Positions 27,458 to 43,632 of a stretch of 64,000 bases of DNA are shown in pieces; position 1 is the stretch's first letter; every line of letters begins with the position of its first letter. A program made the translations under genes and the position numbers. The stretch lies in NCBI GenBank assembly GCA_037893245.1, contig JBAIAA010001114.1, positions 1-64,000 on the forward strand, in the 5' to 3' direction. The notes below the pieces were generated by a model that worked only from the letters and a program-made list of their open reading frames with translations, ran no database searches and was not told the DNA's origin. Origin of the DNA: Crossaster papposus (taxonomy: Eukaryota; Echinodermata; Asteroidea; Velatida; Solasteridae).

Positions 27458-27945
27458 ATGCATGCTACATGCAATTTTCAAACCAAACGGCTCTTTTCAG
27501 AGCCACCACGATTTCACAAAAAGAGATTGATTCCAGGTTTTTATTTGTGTGTGTGTGTGTGTGTGTACTCTGTTATTATTTTAGCATTGTCTCAGGATTC
27601 AGTGTGGATTTTCCTCCCAGTGTCTATTAAGTTTTCCCTTTTCGTTTATTGCCCGTAATTATTTGTGGGATGTCTTTGTCGAAGACACGGCCCTTTTGTT
27701 TATTTTGGTAGCTGGGGGGAAATTAATTTGCTTGCAAAGTATCATGTACTCGTGGGTAATATTGACCGTATTGTTTCGGAGGGTAAATAAGTTGTGATCA
27801 GTGAAGCGTCTCGGCATGGTGTCCGAATTACCAAATTGGAAGACTGCCCTTTGTTAGACTTCAGCCCGAGGATGCTATTCTCTAGTCTTAAGAGACGGCC
27901 TGTTCGTTGATTTGGCATTCACTTCTTATCTACTCTTCAATCTGA

Positions 27946-28374
<429 letters not shown>

Positions 28375-28853
28375 GTCAAAGCTGTGTGCGCAAAACAAAC
28401 CGAACGGCCCTTTTCAGGGCCAAAACTTTTTTAAAGAGAGATTAATTCCAATAGCGTTTTCTGTAGAGTTTGGAAAGTTAAATGCGGTTACTATTGGTGA
28501 ATACGAATTTTAACTGGCCAGGGTTCCGGAGAACGGATTAATAAAATCATCAAGATTAGTCTCTATCCATTTTGTTTATTGATCTGTATCCTGGTTTTAG
28601 TTGTCTCCCCCCTATTTCTTTTACTTTTAATTCTGTAAAAAAAAAAGAGGTAATTTCCTGGCCATGTACACAATTGTTTATGCAGTCGTTTTGTGTCATA
28701 TTTTCGAAAACGGAAACTCTTCGTTACATTGGATGGCACGCAAGTTTCCCCTGCGTTTGGGGCAAAACAAATAATGTGTAAAACCACACCGGATTGTTGA
28801 CGTTTACCGAATATAATAAATAATTGTATTATTATTATTATTGTTATTATTAA

Positions 28854-28967
28854 TTGTTTGTTTGTTTGTTTGTTTGTTTGTTTGTTTGTTTGTTTGTTTG
28901 TTTGTTTGTTTGTTTGTTTGTTTGTTTGTTTGTTTGTTTGTTTGTTTGTTTGTTTGTTTGTTTGTTT
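28854..28967. repeat. (TTTG)n microsatellite, unit 5 (114 nt)
   Basis: 28.5 pure repeats. Confidence 0.97.
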
Positions 28968-29168
28968 CTTGGTTTTCATTCGGAGAGATGGCTTTTGCCT
29001 TCAGTGCTAATGCGTGTCACTTTGCACGCGTACAGATTTCTTTACGCTTGGGTGATTGTGTGGACAATGCGTGTATGCCCAGAATCCTATCGTGTGCCAT
29101 AAAAGTCGTCCCGGCATTTTTGACCTTCCATTCGATCGCACGATCACATACACTCATCAACTCCAATC

Positions 29169-29537
29169 ATGGCTCCTAAAGTTAGCGGAAAAGGCCAGAA
29201 GAAGGCAGGCAACACCAAGGCTCCGGTCAGCATAAACAAGAAGAGGCGCCGGCGTCGCAAGGAGAGCTACGGCATCTACATCTACAAAGTCATGAAACAG
29301 GTGCACCCCGACACAGGAATCTCAAGCAAGGCAATGAGCATCATGAACAGCTTTGTCAACGACGTGTTTGAGCGCATCGCCGGGGAATCTTCTCGCCTTG
29401 CCCACTACAACAAGAAGTCGACCATCTCAAGTCGTGAAGTGCAGACTGCAGTACGTCTTATCCTCCCGGGAGAGCTTGCCAAGCATGCAGTCAGCGAAGG
29501 GACCAAGGCCGTCACCAAGTATACTACTTCAAAATAG
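29169..29537 (+). CDS. H2B: Histone H2B, unit 5
   Basis: Intact and identical to unit 1. Stem-loop 29583-29598. Confidence 0.99.
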   Translation: MAPKVSGKGQKKAGNTKAPVSINKKRRRRRKESYGIYIYKVMKQVHPDTGISSKAMSIMNSFVNDVFERIAGESSRLAHYNKKSTISSREVQTAVRLILPGELAKHAVSEGTKAVTKYTTSK

Positions 29538-30609
29538 GGTGACCGAGAAGAAAAAAAACCACGAAAAACATAATAACCAAACGGCTCTTTTCAGAGCCAA
29601 CACAATTTTAAAAAAGAGATGTGACTGTCCAATTTGTGTTACTAATTCAGTCAATGTTCGTAGGTTTCACAACCGTTCGGGTAGTGTTCCCGTCTTTACA
29701 ACCCCCCTGACCTTAAAAGGAGAAAAGAAGATCAACATTGACATTCTGTTCTCGTCGCCTTTGAAAACAAATATGTGACTTGAAAAGGCATGACGGGGAA
29801 AAGTATTTCGGTAGTATTTGGAGTTCTATTGTTTTACACACTTGTAAATGGCGATTCGTTAGCTTTCCAATGATACCAAAAGTAGTTATGTACATCATTT
29901 AATTACAATGATATATACCACAGCAGGGCTGACAGTGCGCCGCCCAACTTTAGCGATCGAATTTTTAAAACCAAAATATCGCTTTGACCAAAACAATTAT
30001 ACGCGTGCCCGCCAACAACGAAATTGACAAATGGGGGTCATTGTTCAATAAGCCTCAGTAAGTCACGTAAGAATTTCAAATGGCGGCACGGCCTTTTGTT
30101 ATTCAGCACCTGTGCGCGCACTGGTTTCAGTTCATTCAGTCTCCATTACGAGAAGTAGTGGTTTCTTGTTTGATGTATGTTAAATATATGTGTTTGTCAT
30201 TATCTCCGTGCAGACAAATCCGTGACAGTTTTCAATGCGGTATATGACGGCCGATCTGCGGCCAGCGTGGGGGCAGGTCAATCGGTAGGCAACAGGGACA
30301 CTCCGTCGGGATTACAGAAATCGTCTGAGAAAGCAGGTAAGCTTTTTGGGTGCTTTGGGTTTTTGCTGTTATGATTTCATCGCTTAGATTGAAGACAGAC
30401 AGACAGACCTCGTTCAAAAAATGTATCTCTGTTTCCACGCATCAAAAAAATGGATGCGGTGCACTCAACCGTACAGTCAGTGTGTCGCGCGTGATTGGCT
30501 ACTTGGCGTGCTTCGGCCAATCCACCGGAACGCTATAACTAGTGCCGTCACCCCCCTCGTACGGCACTTTCACTGCAGATCGCAATCTACTGCCACCAAC
30601 TACTTCAAG

Positions 30610-30987
30610 ATGACTGGACGAGGAAAGAGCGGAAAAGCAAGAAGCAAGGCCAGGAGCAGGTCCTCAAGGGCGGGACTGCAGTTCCCCGTGGGTCGTGTTC
30701 ATCGATTTTTGCGAAGGGGCAACTACGCTGAGCGGGTTGGAGCCGGTGCACCGGTCTACCTGGCAGCCGTGATGGAATACCTGACCGCCGAGATCCTGGA
30801 GCTGGCCGGTAACGCAGCACGAGATAATAAGAAGACGAGAATTAACCCTCGACACCTGCAGCTTGCTATACGCAACGACGAAGAGCTTAACAAGTTGATG
30901 AGTGGAGTTACCATCGCGCAAGGCGGTGTGCTTCCCAACATCCAGCAAGTACTTCTGCCCAAAAAGACCGCCAAAGTATCAAAGTAA
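30610..30987 (+). CDS. H2A: Histone H2A, unit 5
   Basis: Intact and identical to unit 1. Stem-loop 31027-31042. Confidence 0.98.
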   Translation: MTGRGKSGKARSKARSRSSRAGLQFPVGRVHRFLRRGNYAERVGAGAPVYLAAVMEYLTAEILELAGNAARDNKKTRINPRHLQLAIRNDEELNKLMSGVTIAQGGVLPNIQQVLLPKKTAKVSK

Positions 30988-32550
30988 TACAAACAAATTA
31001 CTTGGCCTCCATATACAAAAACAAAAGGCTCTTTTCAGGGCCACCACATAATTACAAGAGAGAAACGCCGCTGTCTGTCTGTTCTTCATTTTTAAATAAA
31101 GTTTTAAAAGAGACAAAGTTAGATATTACATTTGTAGATTTTCAATAACTTTTTACTTACACGGCCATTTACATTTTCCACTTTTATTTACACTTTCACA
31201 GCCAAAGGCCCGCTGGGTTTGTCCAATAGCTTCGTTTATTTTGTAAAGAATCGCCTTCTCTTTTTCTGCTTATAAAAACATTGAGAAAGTGTTTGTTTTC
31301 ATCCTCGCGCGGGTGTGTTTTAACGTGTATCCAGGTGACATTATTATGAAACTAGCTCATTAAATATGCAACGCGCGCACTGTGACTTCAACAAAGCAAA
31401 AAGAAATACGCGCTGTGTCTGTACTCTATATATACACGTACTACGCGTACTGTACAGTACATGCATGTTCAGTTTGTAAAAGTACGTGAATGATATTATA
31501 CCCGTGACCCAGCACATCAAAATCAAGAATAAGTCGGAAAATGACTTTCACAGATATAAATATAATAAGATGGGAAATTCAAGAAGCTTTGTAATGACAT
31601 CCATCACAAGCCTTTAGCTCGGAAATTATTGGTTACGAGTTACAGACTAGGGATGGGTATCATTAGAAAGCCTATGGAATTTCAAATGTTACTATGTACA
31701 TAACGCGAATTGTCATTTCCCGCTTATTAGTGATTTTGATATCCTGGGTCACATTTTCATGGATTTAACAAAAACATTGGAAATGTGGTGAGTTGACACT
31801 TCGCGTGTGGTCTATTAGCTTTGTTCTCGTGTTCCGTTTTACCTGGGCCCAATTTCGTAACAAATGTAAGCACACCAATTTGCTTAGCACGAAACATTTT
31901 CCTTGGCCAAACTGTCGTTTCCAAAAATGTCTGAAGATTTCCGAACACGTTTTGTTGACGGTCGGGTATTATCGTTAACGTTCGCGACTACAATTTCGAC
32001 GTCTGGGTGTACACAATTAAATGGTCAGGCCATGGAACCAGACTATTTTCACCGCCCCCAAAGTGGGACATTTAGGTTCTGCTTGAAAACAAATAAACCG
32101 GCCTGAACGGTAAACGATCGAGGCGCGGTTGTGCCGAAGGGCGCCATCTATCGGCGCGCTCGTACCGGTAGGTCGGTGTAATTACAGCGGCGAGGCGCGG
32201 TGCAGCATGGCGATAATTATGATACCACTCGCATTTTTTCAGATTTTCAAGCGACTTTTGGTTAAAAAAATGAATTTGTAAAAGAATATTGTCGATGTGT
32301 ATGAAAATGTGTTATGAAAAACCCCCAAGATCATGAATATTGATGTAAATTAACGTGCCAAAAGTTGGTAATTTCTCTAAACGGGTTTTTTCGGGTTTGC
32401 GTCGGGCTCTGTGAGGAGTCCTTGTATTGATCCCAAATACACAAATTAGAAAAAGTAAAAAATGAATATTATTCGGATGAGAACAATGGTCGGGGGAATA
32501 AATTTGCATACATAATTCCAGAGCGCCCTATTGGTTCAATATCAATCGTT

Positions 32551-32737
32551 ATCGCTTCTCGGCCTTTTGGCTAAGATCATGTGTAGTATCTGTTCTTTTC
32601 AGCTTAATATCTGAAACGCTGTTCATCGAACAGCCAGTATATTAATCTGATTTTTGGATTTGGGCCGTGGAATAGAGGCTTGCCTCGTCCCGGCCATGGG
32701 TTGGCCCGGTATAGCAGTACATCCGGGATTCGGCCCA
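32551..32737 (+). ncRNA. U2: U2 spliceosomal snRNA, unit 6
   Basis: Same sequence and upstream region as the unit 1 copy. Confidence 0.96.
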
Positions 32738-33184
32738 CTCCCCTCGGGGAACATCAAATAATACAAAAACAGGTCTCGTCTATGTGTATTCCTATGTCGC
32801 ATCACTTTTACAAGTTCTTTCTTCGCTTTACTTCGGGGCTTTCGTATATTTAAACATTTCAATACGTCTAAAGTAAATAATTGTATGAAGACCGATCTCT
32901 TTGTTTTTGGATGATTTCTGATGAAGGAGAAAAACAACAACAAAAACAAACAGGCCCTCTGCGTCTGGTTGTATATTTATTTGACGACGATGTATTAGAT
33001 TTTCTTTATTTTTTCCCAATTTTTTTTAATTCATATGATTTCACATAATTGTAGACTTTAGATTTGCTTTTTGTTTGTGGTCTTGTTTTAACTCTATTTT
33101 TGTTTGAAATACTGTATAGGTAATAATGCAGGGCCGTTTTGGATAGCATTTTTGTTGTAAGTGATAAAACCTCAAATAAAATAA

Positions 33185-33781
<597 letters not shown>

Positions 33782-34234
33782 ATGCATGCTACATGCAATT
33801 TTCAAACCAAACGGCTCTTTTCAGAGCCACCACGATTTCACAAAAAGAGATTGATTCCAGGTTTTTATTTGTGTGTGTGTGTGTGTGTGTACTCTGTTAT
33901 TATTTTAGCATTGTCTCAGGATTCAGTGTGGATTTTCCTCCCAGTGTCTATTAAGTTTTCCCTTTTCGTTTATTGCCCGTAATTATTTGTGGGATGTCTT
34001 TGTCGAAGACACGGCCCTTTTGTTTATTTTGGTAGCTGGGGGGAAATTAATTTGCTTGCAAAGTATCATGTACTCGTGGGTAATATTGACCGTATTGTTT
34101 CGGAGGGTAAATAAGTTGTGATCAGTGAAGCGTCTCGGCATGGTGTCCGAATTACCAAATTGGAAGACTGCCCTTTGTTAGACTTCAGCCCGAGGATGCT
34201 ATTCTCTAGTCTTAAGAGACGGCCTGTTCGTTGA

Positions 34235-34699
<465 letters not shown>

Positions 34700-35178
34700 G
34701 TCAAAGCTGTGTGCGCAAAACAAACCGAACGGCCCTTTTCAGGGCCAAAACTTTTTTAAAGAGAGATTAATTCCAATAGCGTTTTCTGTAGAGTTTGGAA
34801 AGTTAAATGCGGTTACTATTGGTGAATACGAATTTTAACTGGCCAGGGTTCCGGAGAACGGATTAATAAAATCATCAAGATTAGTCTCTATCCATTTTGT
34901 TTATTGATCTGTATCCTGGTTTTAGTTGTCTCCCCCCTATTTCTTTTACTTTTAATTCTGTAAAAAAAAAAGAGGTAATTTCCTGGCCATGTACACAATT
35001 GTTTATGCAGTCGTTTTGTGTCATATTTTCGAAAACGGAAACTCTTCGTTACATTGGATGGCACGCAAGTTTCCCCTGCGTTTGGGGCAAAACAAATAAT
35101 GTGTAAAACCACACCGGATTGTTGACGTTTACCGAATATAATAAATAATTGTATTATTATTATTATTGTTATTATTAA

Positions 35179-35292
35179 TTGTTTGTTTGTTTGTTTGTTT
35201 GTTTGTTTGTTTGTTTGTTTGTTTGTTTGTTTGTTTGTTTGTTTGTTTGTTTGTTTGTTTGTTTGTTTGTTTGTTTGTTTGTTTGTTTGTTT
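35179..35292. repeat. (TTTG)n microsatellite, unit 6 (114 nt)
   Basis: 28.5 pure repeats. Confidence 0.97.
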
Positions 35293-35493
35293 CTTGGTTT
35301 TCATTCGGAGAGATGGCTTTTGCCTTCAGTGCTAATGCGTGTCACTTTGCACGCGTACAGATTTCTTTACGCTTGGGTGATTGTGTGGACAATGCGTGTA
35401 TGCCCAGAATCCTATCGTGTGCCATAAAAGTCGTCCCGGCATTTTTGACCTTCCATTCGATCGCACGATCACATACACTCATCAACTCCAATC

Positions 35494-35862
35494 ATGGCTC
35501 CTAAAGTTAGCGGAAAAGGCCAGAAGAAGGCAGGCAACACCAAGGCTCCGGTCAGCATAAACAAGAAGAGGCGCCGGCGTCGCAAGGAGAGCTACGGCAT
35601 CTACATCTACAAAGTCATGAAACAGGTGCACCCCGACACAGGAATCTCAAGCAAGGCAATGAGCATCATGAACAGCTTTGTCAACGACGTGTTTGAGCGC
35701 ATCGCCGGGGAATCTTCTCGCCTTGCCCACTACAACAAGAAGTCGACCATCTCAAGTCGTGAAGTGCAGACTGCAGTACGTCTTATCCTCCCGGGAGAGC
35801 TTGCCAAGCATGCAGTCAGCGAAGGGACCAAGGCCGTCACCAAGTATACTACTTCAAAATAG
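35494..35862 (+). CDS. H2B: Histone H2B, unit 6
   Basis: Intact and identical to unit 1. Stem-loop 35908-35923. Confidence 0.99.
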   Translation: MAPKVSGKGQKKAGNTKAPVSINKKRRRRRKESYGIYIYKVMKQVHPDTGISSKAMSIMNSFVNDVFERIAGESSRLAHYNKKSTISSREVQTAVRLILPGELAKHAVSEGTKAVTKYTTSK

Positions 35863-36934
35863 GGTGACCGAGAAGAAAAAAAACCACGAAAAACATAATA
35901 ACCAAACGGCTCTTTTCAGAGCCAACACAATTTTAAAAAAGAGATGTGACTGTCCAATTTGTGTTACTAATTCAGTCAATGTTCGTAGGTTTCACAACCG
36001 TTCGGGTAGTGTTCCCGTCTTTACAACCCCCCTGACCTTAAAAGGAGAAAAGAAGATCAACATTGACATTCTGTTCTCGTCGCCTTTGAAAACAAATATG
36101 TGACTTGAAAAGGCATGACGGGGAAAAGTATTTCGGTAGTATTTGGAGTTCTATTGTTTTACACACTTGTAAATGGCGATTCGTTAGCTTTCCAATGATA
36201 CCAAAAGTAGTTATGTACATCATTTAATTACAATGATATATACCACAGCAGGGCTGACAGTGCGCCGCCCAACTTTAGCGATCGAATTTTTAAAACCAAA
36301 ATATCGCTTTGACCAAAACAATTATACGCGTGCCCGCCAACAACGAAATTGACAAATGGGGGTCATTGTTCAATAAGCCTCAGTAAGTCACGTAAGAATT
36401 TCAAATGGCGGCACGGCCTTTTGTTATTCAGCACCTGTGCGCGCACTGGTTTCAGTTCATTCAGTCTCCATTACGAGAAGTAGTGGTTTCTTGTTTGATG
36501 TATGTTAAATATATGTGTTTGTCATTATCTCCGTGCAGACAAATCCGTGACAGTTTTCAATGCGGTATATGACGGCCGATCTGCGGCCAGCGTGGGGGCA
36601 GGTCAATCGGTAGGCAACAGGGACACTCCGTCGGGATTACAGAAATCGTCTGAGAAAGCAGGTAAGCTTTTTGGGTGCTTTGGGTTTTTGCTGTTATGAT
36701 TTCATCGCTTAGATTGAAGACAGACAGACAGACCTCGTTCAAAAAATGTATCTCTGTTTCCACGCATCAAAAAAATGGATGCGGTGCACTCAACCGTACA
36801 GTCAGTGTGTCGCGCGTGATTGGCTACTTGGCGTGCTTCGGCCAATCCACCGGAACGCTATAACTAGTGCCGTCACCCCCCTCGTACGGCACTTTCACTG
36901 CAGATCGCAATCTACTGCCACCAACTACTTCAAG

Positions 36935-37312
36935 ATGACTGGACGAGGAAAGAGCGGAAAAGCAAGAAGCAAGGCCAGGAGCAGGTCCTCAAGGGCGGGA
37001 CTGCAGTTCCCCGTGGGTCGTGTTCATCGATTTTTGCGAAGGGGCAACTACGCTGAGCGGGTTGGAGCCGGTGCACCGGTCTACCTGGCAGCCGTGATGG
37101 AATACCTGACCGCCGAGATCCTGGAGCTGGCCGGTAACGCAGCACGAGATAATAAGAAGACGAGAATTAACCCTCGACACCTGCAGCTTGCTATACGCAA
37201 CGACGAAGAGCTTAACAAGTTGATGAGTGGAGTTACCATCGCGCAAGGCGGTGTGCTTCCCAACATCCAGCAAGTACTTCTGCCCAAAAAGACCGCCAAA
37301 GTATCAAAGTAA
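36935..37312 (+). CDS. H2A: Histone H2A, unit 6
   Basis: Intact and identical to unit 1. Stem-loop 37352-37367. Confidence 0.98.
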   Translation: MTGRGKSGKARSKARSRSSRAGLQFPVGRVHRFLRRGNYAERVGAGAPVYLAAVMEYLTAEILELAGNAARDNKKTRINPRHLQLAIRNDEELNKLMSGVTIAQGGVLPNIQQVLLPKKTAKVSK

Positions 37313-38875
37313 TACAAACAAATTACTTGGCCTCCATATACAAAAACAAAAGGCTCTTTTCAGGGCCACCACATAATTACAAGAGAGAAACGCCGCTGTC
37401 TGTCTGTTCTTCATTTTTAAATAAAGTTTTAAAAGAGACAAAGTTAGATATTACATTTGTAGATTTTCAATAACTTTTTACTTACACGGCCATTTACATT
37501 TTCCACTTTTATTTACACTTTCACAGCCAAAGGCCCGCTGGGTTTGTCCAATAGCTTCGTTTATTTTGTAAAGAATCGCCTTCTCTTTTTCTGCTTATAA
37601 AAACATTGAGAAAGTGTTTGTTTTCATCCTCGCGCGGGTGTGTTTTAACGTGTATCCAGGTGACATTATTATGAAACTAGCTCATTAAATATGCAACGCG
37701 CGCACTGTGACTTCAACAAAGCAAAAAGAAATACGCGCTGTGTCTGTACTCTATATATACACGTACTACGCGTACTGTACAGTACATGCATGTTCAGTTT
37801 GTAAAAGTACGTGAATGATATTATACCCGTGACCCAGCACATCAAAATCAAGAATAAGTCGGAAAATGACTTTCACAGATATAAATATAATAAGATGGGA
37901 AATTCAAGAAGCTTTGTAATGACATCCATCACAAGCCTTTAGCTCGGAAATTATTGGTTACGAGTTACAGACTAGGGATGGGTATCATTAGAAAGCCTAT
38001 GGAATTTCAAATGTTACTATGTACATAACGCGAATTGTCATTTCCCGCTTATTAGTGATTTTGATATCCTGGGTCACATTTTCATGGATTTAACAAAAAC
38101 ATTGGAAATGTGGTGAGTTGACACTTCGCGTGTGGTCTATTAGCTTTGTTCTCGTGTTCCGTTTTACCTGGGCCCAATTTCGTAACAAATGTAAGCACAC
38201 CAATTTGCTTAGCACGAAACATTTTCCTTGGCCAAACTGTCGTTTCCAAAAATGTCTGAAGATTTCCGAACACGTTTTGTTGACGGTCGGGTATTATCGT
38301 TAACGTTCGCGACTACAATTTCGACGTCTGGGTGTACACAATTAAATGGTCAGGCCATGGAACCAGACTATTTTCACCGCCCCCAAAGTGGGACATTTAG
38401 GTTCTGCTTGAAAACAAATAAACCGGCCTGAACGGTAAACGATCGAGGCGCGGTTGTGCCGAAGGGCGCCATCTATCGGCGCGCTCGTACCGGTAGGTCG
38501 GTGTAATTACAGCGGCGAGGCGCGGTGCAGCATGGCGATAATTATGATACCACTCGCATTTTTTCAGATTTTCAAGCGACTTTTGGTTAAAAAAATGAAT
38601 TTGTAAAAGAATATTGTCGATGTGTATGAAAATGTGTTATGAAAAACCCCCAAGATCATGAATATTGATGTAAATTAACGTGCCAAAAGTTGGTAATTTC
38701 TCTAAACGGGTTTTTTCGGGTTTGCGTCGGGCTCTGTGAGGAGTCCTTGTATTGATCCCAAATACACAAATTAGAAAAAGTAAAAAATGAATATTATTCG
38801 GATGAGAACAATGGTCGGGGGAATAAATTTGCATACATAATTCCAGAGCGCCCTATTGGTTCAATATCAATCGTT

Positions 38876-39062
38876 ATCGCTTCTCGGCCTTTTGGCTAAG
38901 ATCATGTGTAGTATCTGTTCTTTTCAGCTTAATATCTGAAACGCTGTTCATCGAACAGCCAGTATATTAATCTGATTTTTGGATTTGGGCCGTGGAATAG
39001 AGGCTTGCCTCGTCCCGGCCATGGGTTGGCCCGGTATAGCAGTACATCCGGGATTCGGCCCA
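38876..39062 (+). ncRNA. U2: U2 spliceosomal snRNA, unit 7
   Basis: Same sequence and upstream region as the unit 1 copy. Confidence 0.96.
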
Positions 39063-39509
39063 CTCCCCTCGGGGAACATCAAATAATACAAAAACAGGTC
39101 TCGTCTATGTGTATTCCTATGTCGCATCACTTTTACAAGTTCTTTCTTCGCTTTACTTCGGGGCTTTCGTATATTTAAACATTTCAATACGTCTAAAGTA
39201 AATAATTGTATGAAGACCGATCTCTTTGTTTTTGGATGATTTCTGATGAAGGAGAAAAACAACAACAAAAACAAACAGGCCCTCTGCGTCTGGTTGTATA
39301 TTTATTTGACGACGATGTATTAGATTTTCTTTATTTTTTCCCAATTTTTTTTAATTCATATGATTTCACATAATTGTAGACTTTAGATTTGCTTTTTGTT
39401 TGTGGTCTTGTTTTAACTCTATTTTTGTTTGAAATACTGTATAGGTAATAATGCAGGGCCGTTTTGGATAGCATTTTTGTTGTAAGTGATAAAACCTCAA
39501 ATAAAATAA

Positions 39510-40106
<597 letters not shown>

Positions 40107-40594
40107 ATGCATGCTACATGCAATTTTCAAACCAAACGGCTCTTTTCAGAGCCACCACGATTTCACAAAAAGAGATTGATTCCAGGTTTTTATTTGTGTG
40201 TGTGTGTGTGTGTGTACTCTGTTATTATTTTAGCATTGTCTCAGGATTCAGTGTGGATTTTCCTCCCAGTGTCTATTAAGTTTTCCCTTTTCGTTTATTG
40301 CCCGTAATTATTTGTGGGATGTCTTTGTCGAAGACACGGCCCTTTTGTTTATTTTGGTAGCTGGGGGGAAATTAATTTGCTTGCAAAGTATCATGTACTC
40401 GTGGGTAATATTGACCGTATTGTTTCGGAGGGTAAATAAGTTGTGATCAGTGAAGCGTCTCGGCATGGTGTCCGAATTACCAAATTGGAAGACTGCCCTT
40501 TGTTAGACTTCAGCCCGAGGATGCTATTCTCTAGTCTTAAGAGACGGCCTGTTCGTTGATTTGGCATTCACTTCTTATCTACTCTTCAATCTGA

Positions 40595-41023
<429 letters not shown>

Positions 41024-41502
41024 GTCAAAGCTGTGTGCGCAAAACAAACCGAACGGCCCTTTTCAGGGCCAAAACTTTTTTAAAGAGAGATTAATTCCAA
41101 TAGCGTTTTCTGTAGAGTTTGGAAAGTTAAATGCGGTTACTATTGGTGAATACGAATTTTAACTGGCCAGGGTTCCGGAGAACGGATTAATAAAATCATC
41201 AAGATTAGTCTCTATCCATTTTGTTTATTGATCTGTATCCTGGTTTTAGTTGTCTCCCCCCTATTTCTTTTACTTTTAATTCTGTAAAAAAAAAAGAGGT
41301 AATTTCCTGGCCATGTACACAATTGTTTATGCAGTCGTTTTGTGTCATATTTTCGAAAACGGAAACTCTTCGTTACATTGGATGGCACGCAAGTTTCCCC
41401 TGCGTTTGGGGCAAAACAAATAATGTGTAAAACCACACCGGATTGTTGACGTTTACCGAATATAATAAATAATTGTATTATTATTATTATTGTTATTATT
41501 AA

Positions 41503-41612
41503 TTGTTTGTTTGTTTGTTTGTTTGTTTGTTTGTTTGTTTGTTTGTTTGTTTGTTTGTTTGTTTGTTTGTTTGTTTGTTTGTTTGTTTGTTTGTTTGTTT
41601 GTTTGTTTGTTT
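41503..41612. repeat. (TTTG)n microsatellite, unit 7 (110 nt)
   Basis: 27.5 pure repeats, an allele seen only here in the window. Confidence 0.97.
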
Positions 41613-41813
41613 CTTGGTTTTCATTCGGAGAGATGGCTTTTGCCTTCAGTGCTAATGCGTGTCACTTTGCACGCGTACAGATTTCTTTACGCTTGGGTGA
41701 TTGTGTGGACAATGCGTGTATGCCCAGAATCCTATCGTGTGCCATAAAAGTCGTCCCGGCATTTTTGACCTTCCATTCGATCGCACGATCACATACACTC
41801 ATCAACTCCAATC

Positions 41814-42182
41814 ATGGCTCCTAAAGTTAGCGGAAAAGGCCAGAAGAAGGCAGGCAACACCAAGGCTCCGGTCAGCATAAACAAGAAGAGGCGCCGGCGT
41901 CGCAAGGAGAGCTACGGCATCTACATCTACAAAGTCATGAAACAGGTGCACCCCGACACAGGAATCTCAAGCAAGGCAATGAGCATCATGAACAGCTTTG
42001 TCAACGACGTGTTTGAGCGCATCGCCGGGGAATCTTCTCGCCTTGCCCACTACAACAAGAAGTCGACCATCTCAAGTCGTGAAGTGCAGACTGCAGTACG
42101 TCTTATCCTCCCGGGAGAGCTTGCCAAGCATGCAGTCAGCGAAGGGACCAAGGCCGTCACCAAGTATACTACTTCAAAATAG
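41814..42182 (+). CDS. H2B: Histone H2B, unit 7
   Basis: Intact and identical to unit 1. Stem-loop 42228-42243. Confidence 0.99.
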   Translation: MAPKVSGKGQKKAGNTKAPVSINKKRRRRRKESYGIYIYKVMKQVHPDTGISSKAMSIMNSFVNDVFERIAGESSRLAHYNKKSTISSREVQTAVRLILPGELAKHAVSEGTKAVTKYTTSK

Positions 42183-43254
42183 GGTGACCGAGAAGAAAAA
42201 AAACCACGAAAAACATAATAACCAAACGGCTCTTTTCAGAGCCAACACAATTTTAAAAAAGAGATGTGACTGTCCAATTTGTGTTACTAATTCAGTCAAT
42301 GTTCGTAGGTTTCACAACCGTTCGGGTAGTGTTCCCGTCTTTACAACCCCCCTGACCTTAAAAGGAGAAAAGAAGATCAACATTGACATTCTGTTCTCGT
42401 CGCCTTTGAAAACAAATATGTGACTTGAAAAGGCATGACGGGGAAAAGTATTTCGGTAGTATTTGGAGTTCTATTGTTTTACACACTTGTAAATGGCGAT
42501 TCGTTAGCTTTCCAATGATACCAAAAGTAGTTATGTACATCATTTAATTACAATGATATATACCACAGCAGGGCTGACAGTGCGCCGCCCAACTTTAGCG
42601 ATCGAATTTTTAAAACCAAAATATCGCTTTGACCAAAACAATTATACGCGTGCCCGCCAACAACGAAATTGACAAATGGGGGTCATTGTTCAATAAGCCT
42701 CAGTAAGTCACGTAAGAATTTCAAATGGCGGCACGGCCTTTTGTTATTCAGCACCTGTGCGCGCACTGGTTTCAGTTCATTCAGTCTCCATTACGAGAAG
42801 TAGTGGTTTCTTGTTTGATGTATGTTAAATATATGTGTTTGTCATTATCTCCGTGCAGACAAATCCGTGACAGTTTTCAATGCGGTATATGACGGCCGAT
42901 CTGCGGCCAGCGTGGGGGCAGGTCAATCGGTAGGCAACAGGGACACTCCGTCGGGATTACAGAAATCGTCTGAGAAAGCAGGTAAGCTTTTTGGGTGCTT
43001 TGGGTTTTTGCTGTTATGATTTCATCGCTTAGATTGAAGACAGACAGACAGACCTCGTTCAAAAAATGTATCTCTGTTTCCACGCATCAAAAAAATGGAT
43101 GCGGTGCACTCAACCGTACAGTCAGTGTGTCGCGCGTGATTGGCTACTTGGCGTGCTTCGGCCAATCCACCGGAACGCTATAACTAGTGCCGTCACCCCC
43201 CTCGTACGGCACTTTCACTGCAGATCGCAATCTACTGCCACCAACTACTTCAAG

Positions 43255-43632
43255 ATGACTGGACGAGGAAAGAGCGGAAAAGCAAGAAGCAAGGCCAGGA
43301 GCAGGTCCTCAAGGGCGGGACTGCAGTTCCCCGTGGGTCGTGTTCATCGATTTTTGCGAAGGGGCAACTACGCTGAGCGGGTTGGAGCCGGTGCACCGGT
43401 CTACCTGGCAGCCGTGATGGAATACCTGACCGCCGAGATCCTGGAGCTGGCCGGTAACGCAGCACGAGATAATAAGAAGACGAGAATTAACCCTCGACAC
43501 CTGCAGCTTGCTATACGCAACGACGAAGAGCTTAACAAGTTGATGAGTGGAGTTACCATCGCGCAAGGCGGTGTGCTTCCCAACATCCAGCAAGTACTTC
43601 TGCCCAAAAAGACCGCCAAAGTATCAAAGTAA
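43255..43632 (+). CDS. H2A: Histone H2A, unit 7
   Basis: Intact and identical to unit 1. Stem-loop 43672-43687. Confidence 0.98.
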   Translation: MTGRGKSGKARSKARSRSSRAGLQFPVGRVHRFLRRGNYAERVGAGAPVYLAAVMEYLTAEILELAGNAARDNKKTRINPRHLQLAIRNDEELNKLMSGVTIAQGGVLPNIQQVLLPKKTAKVSK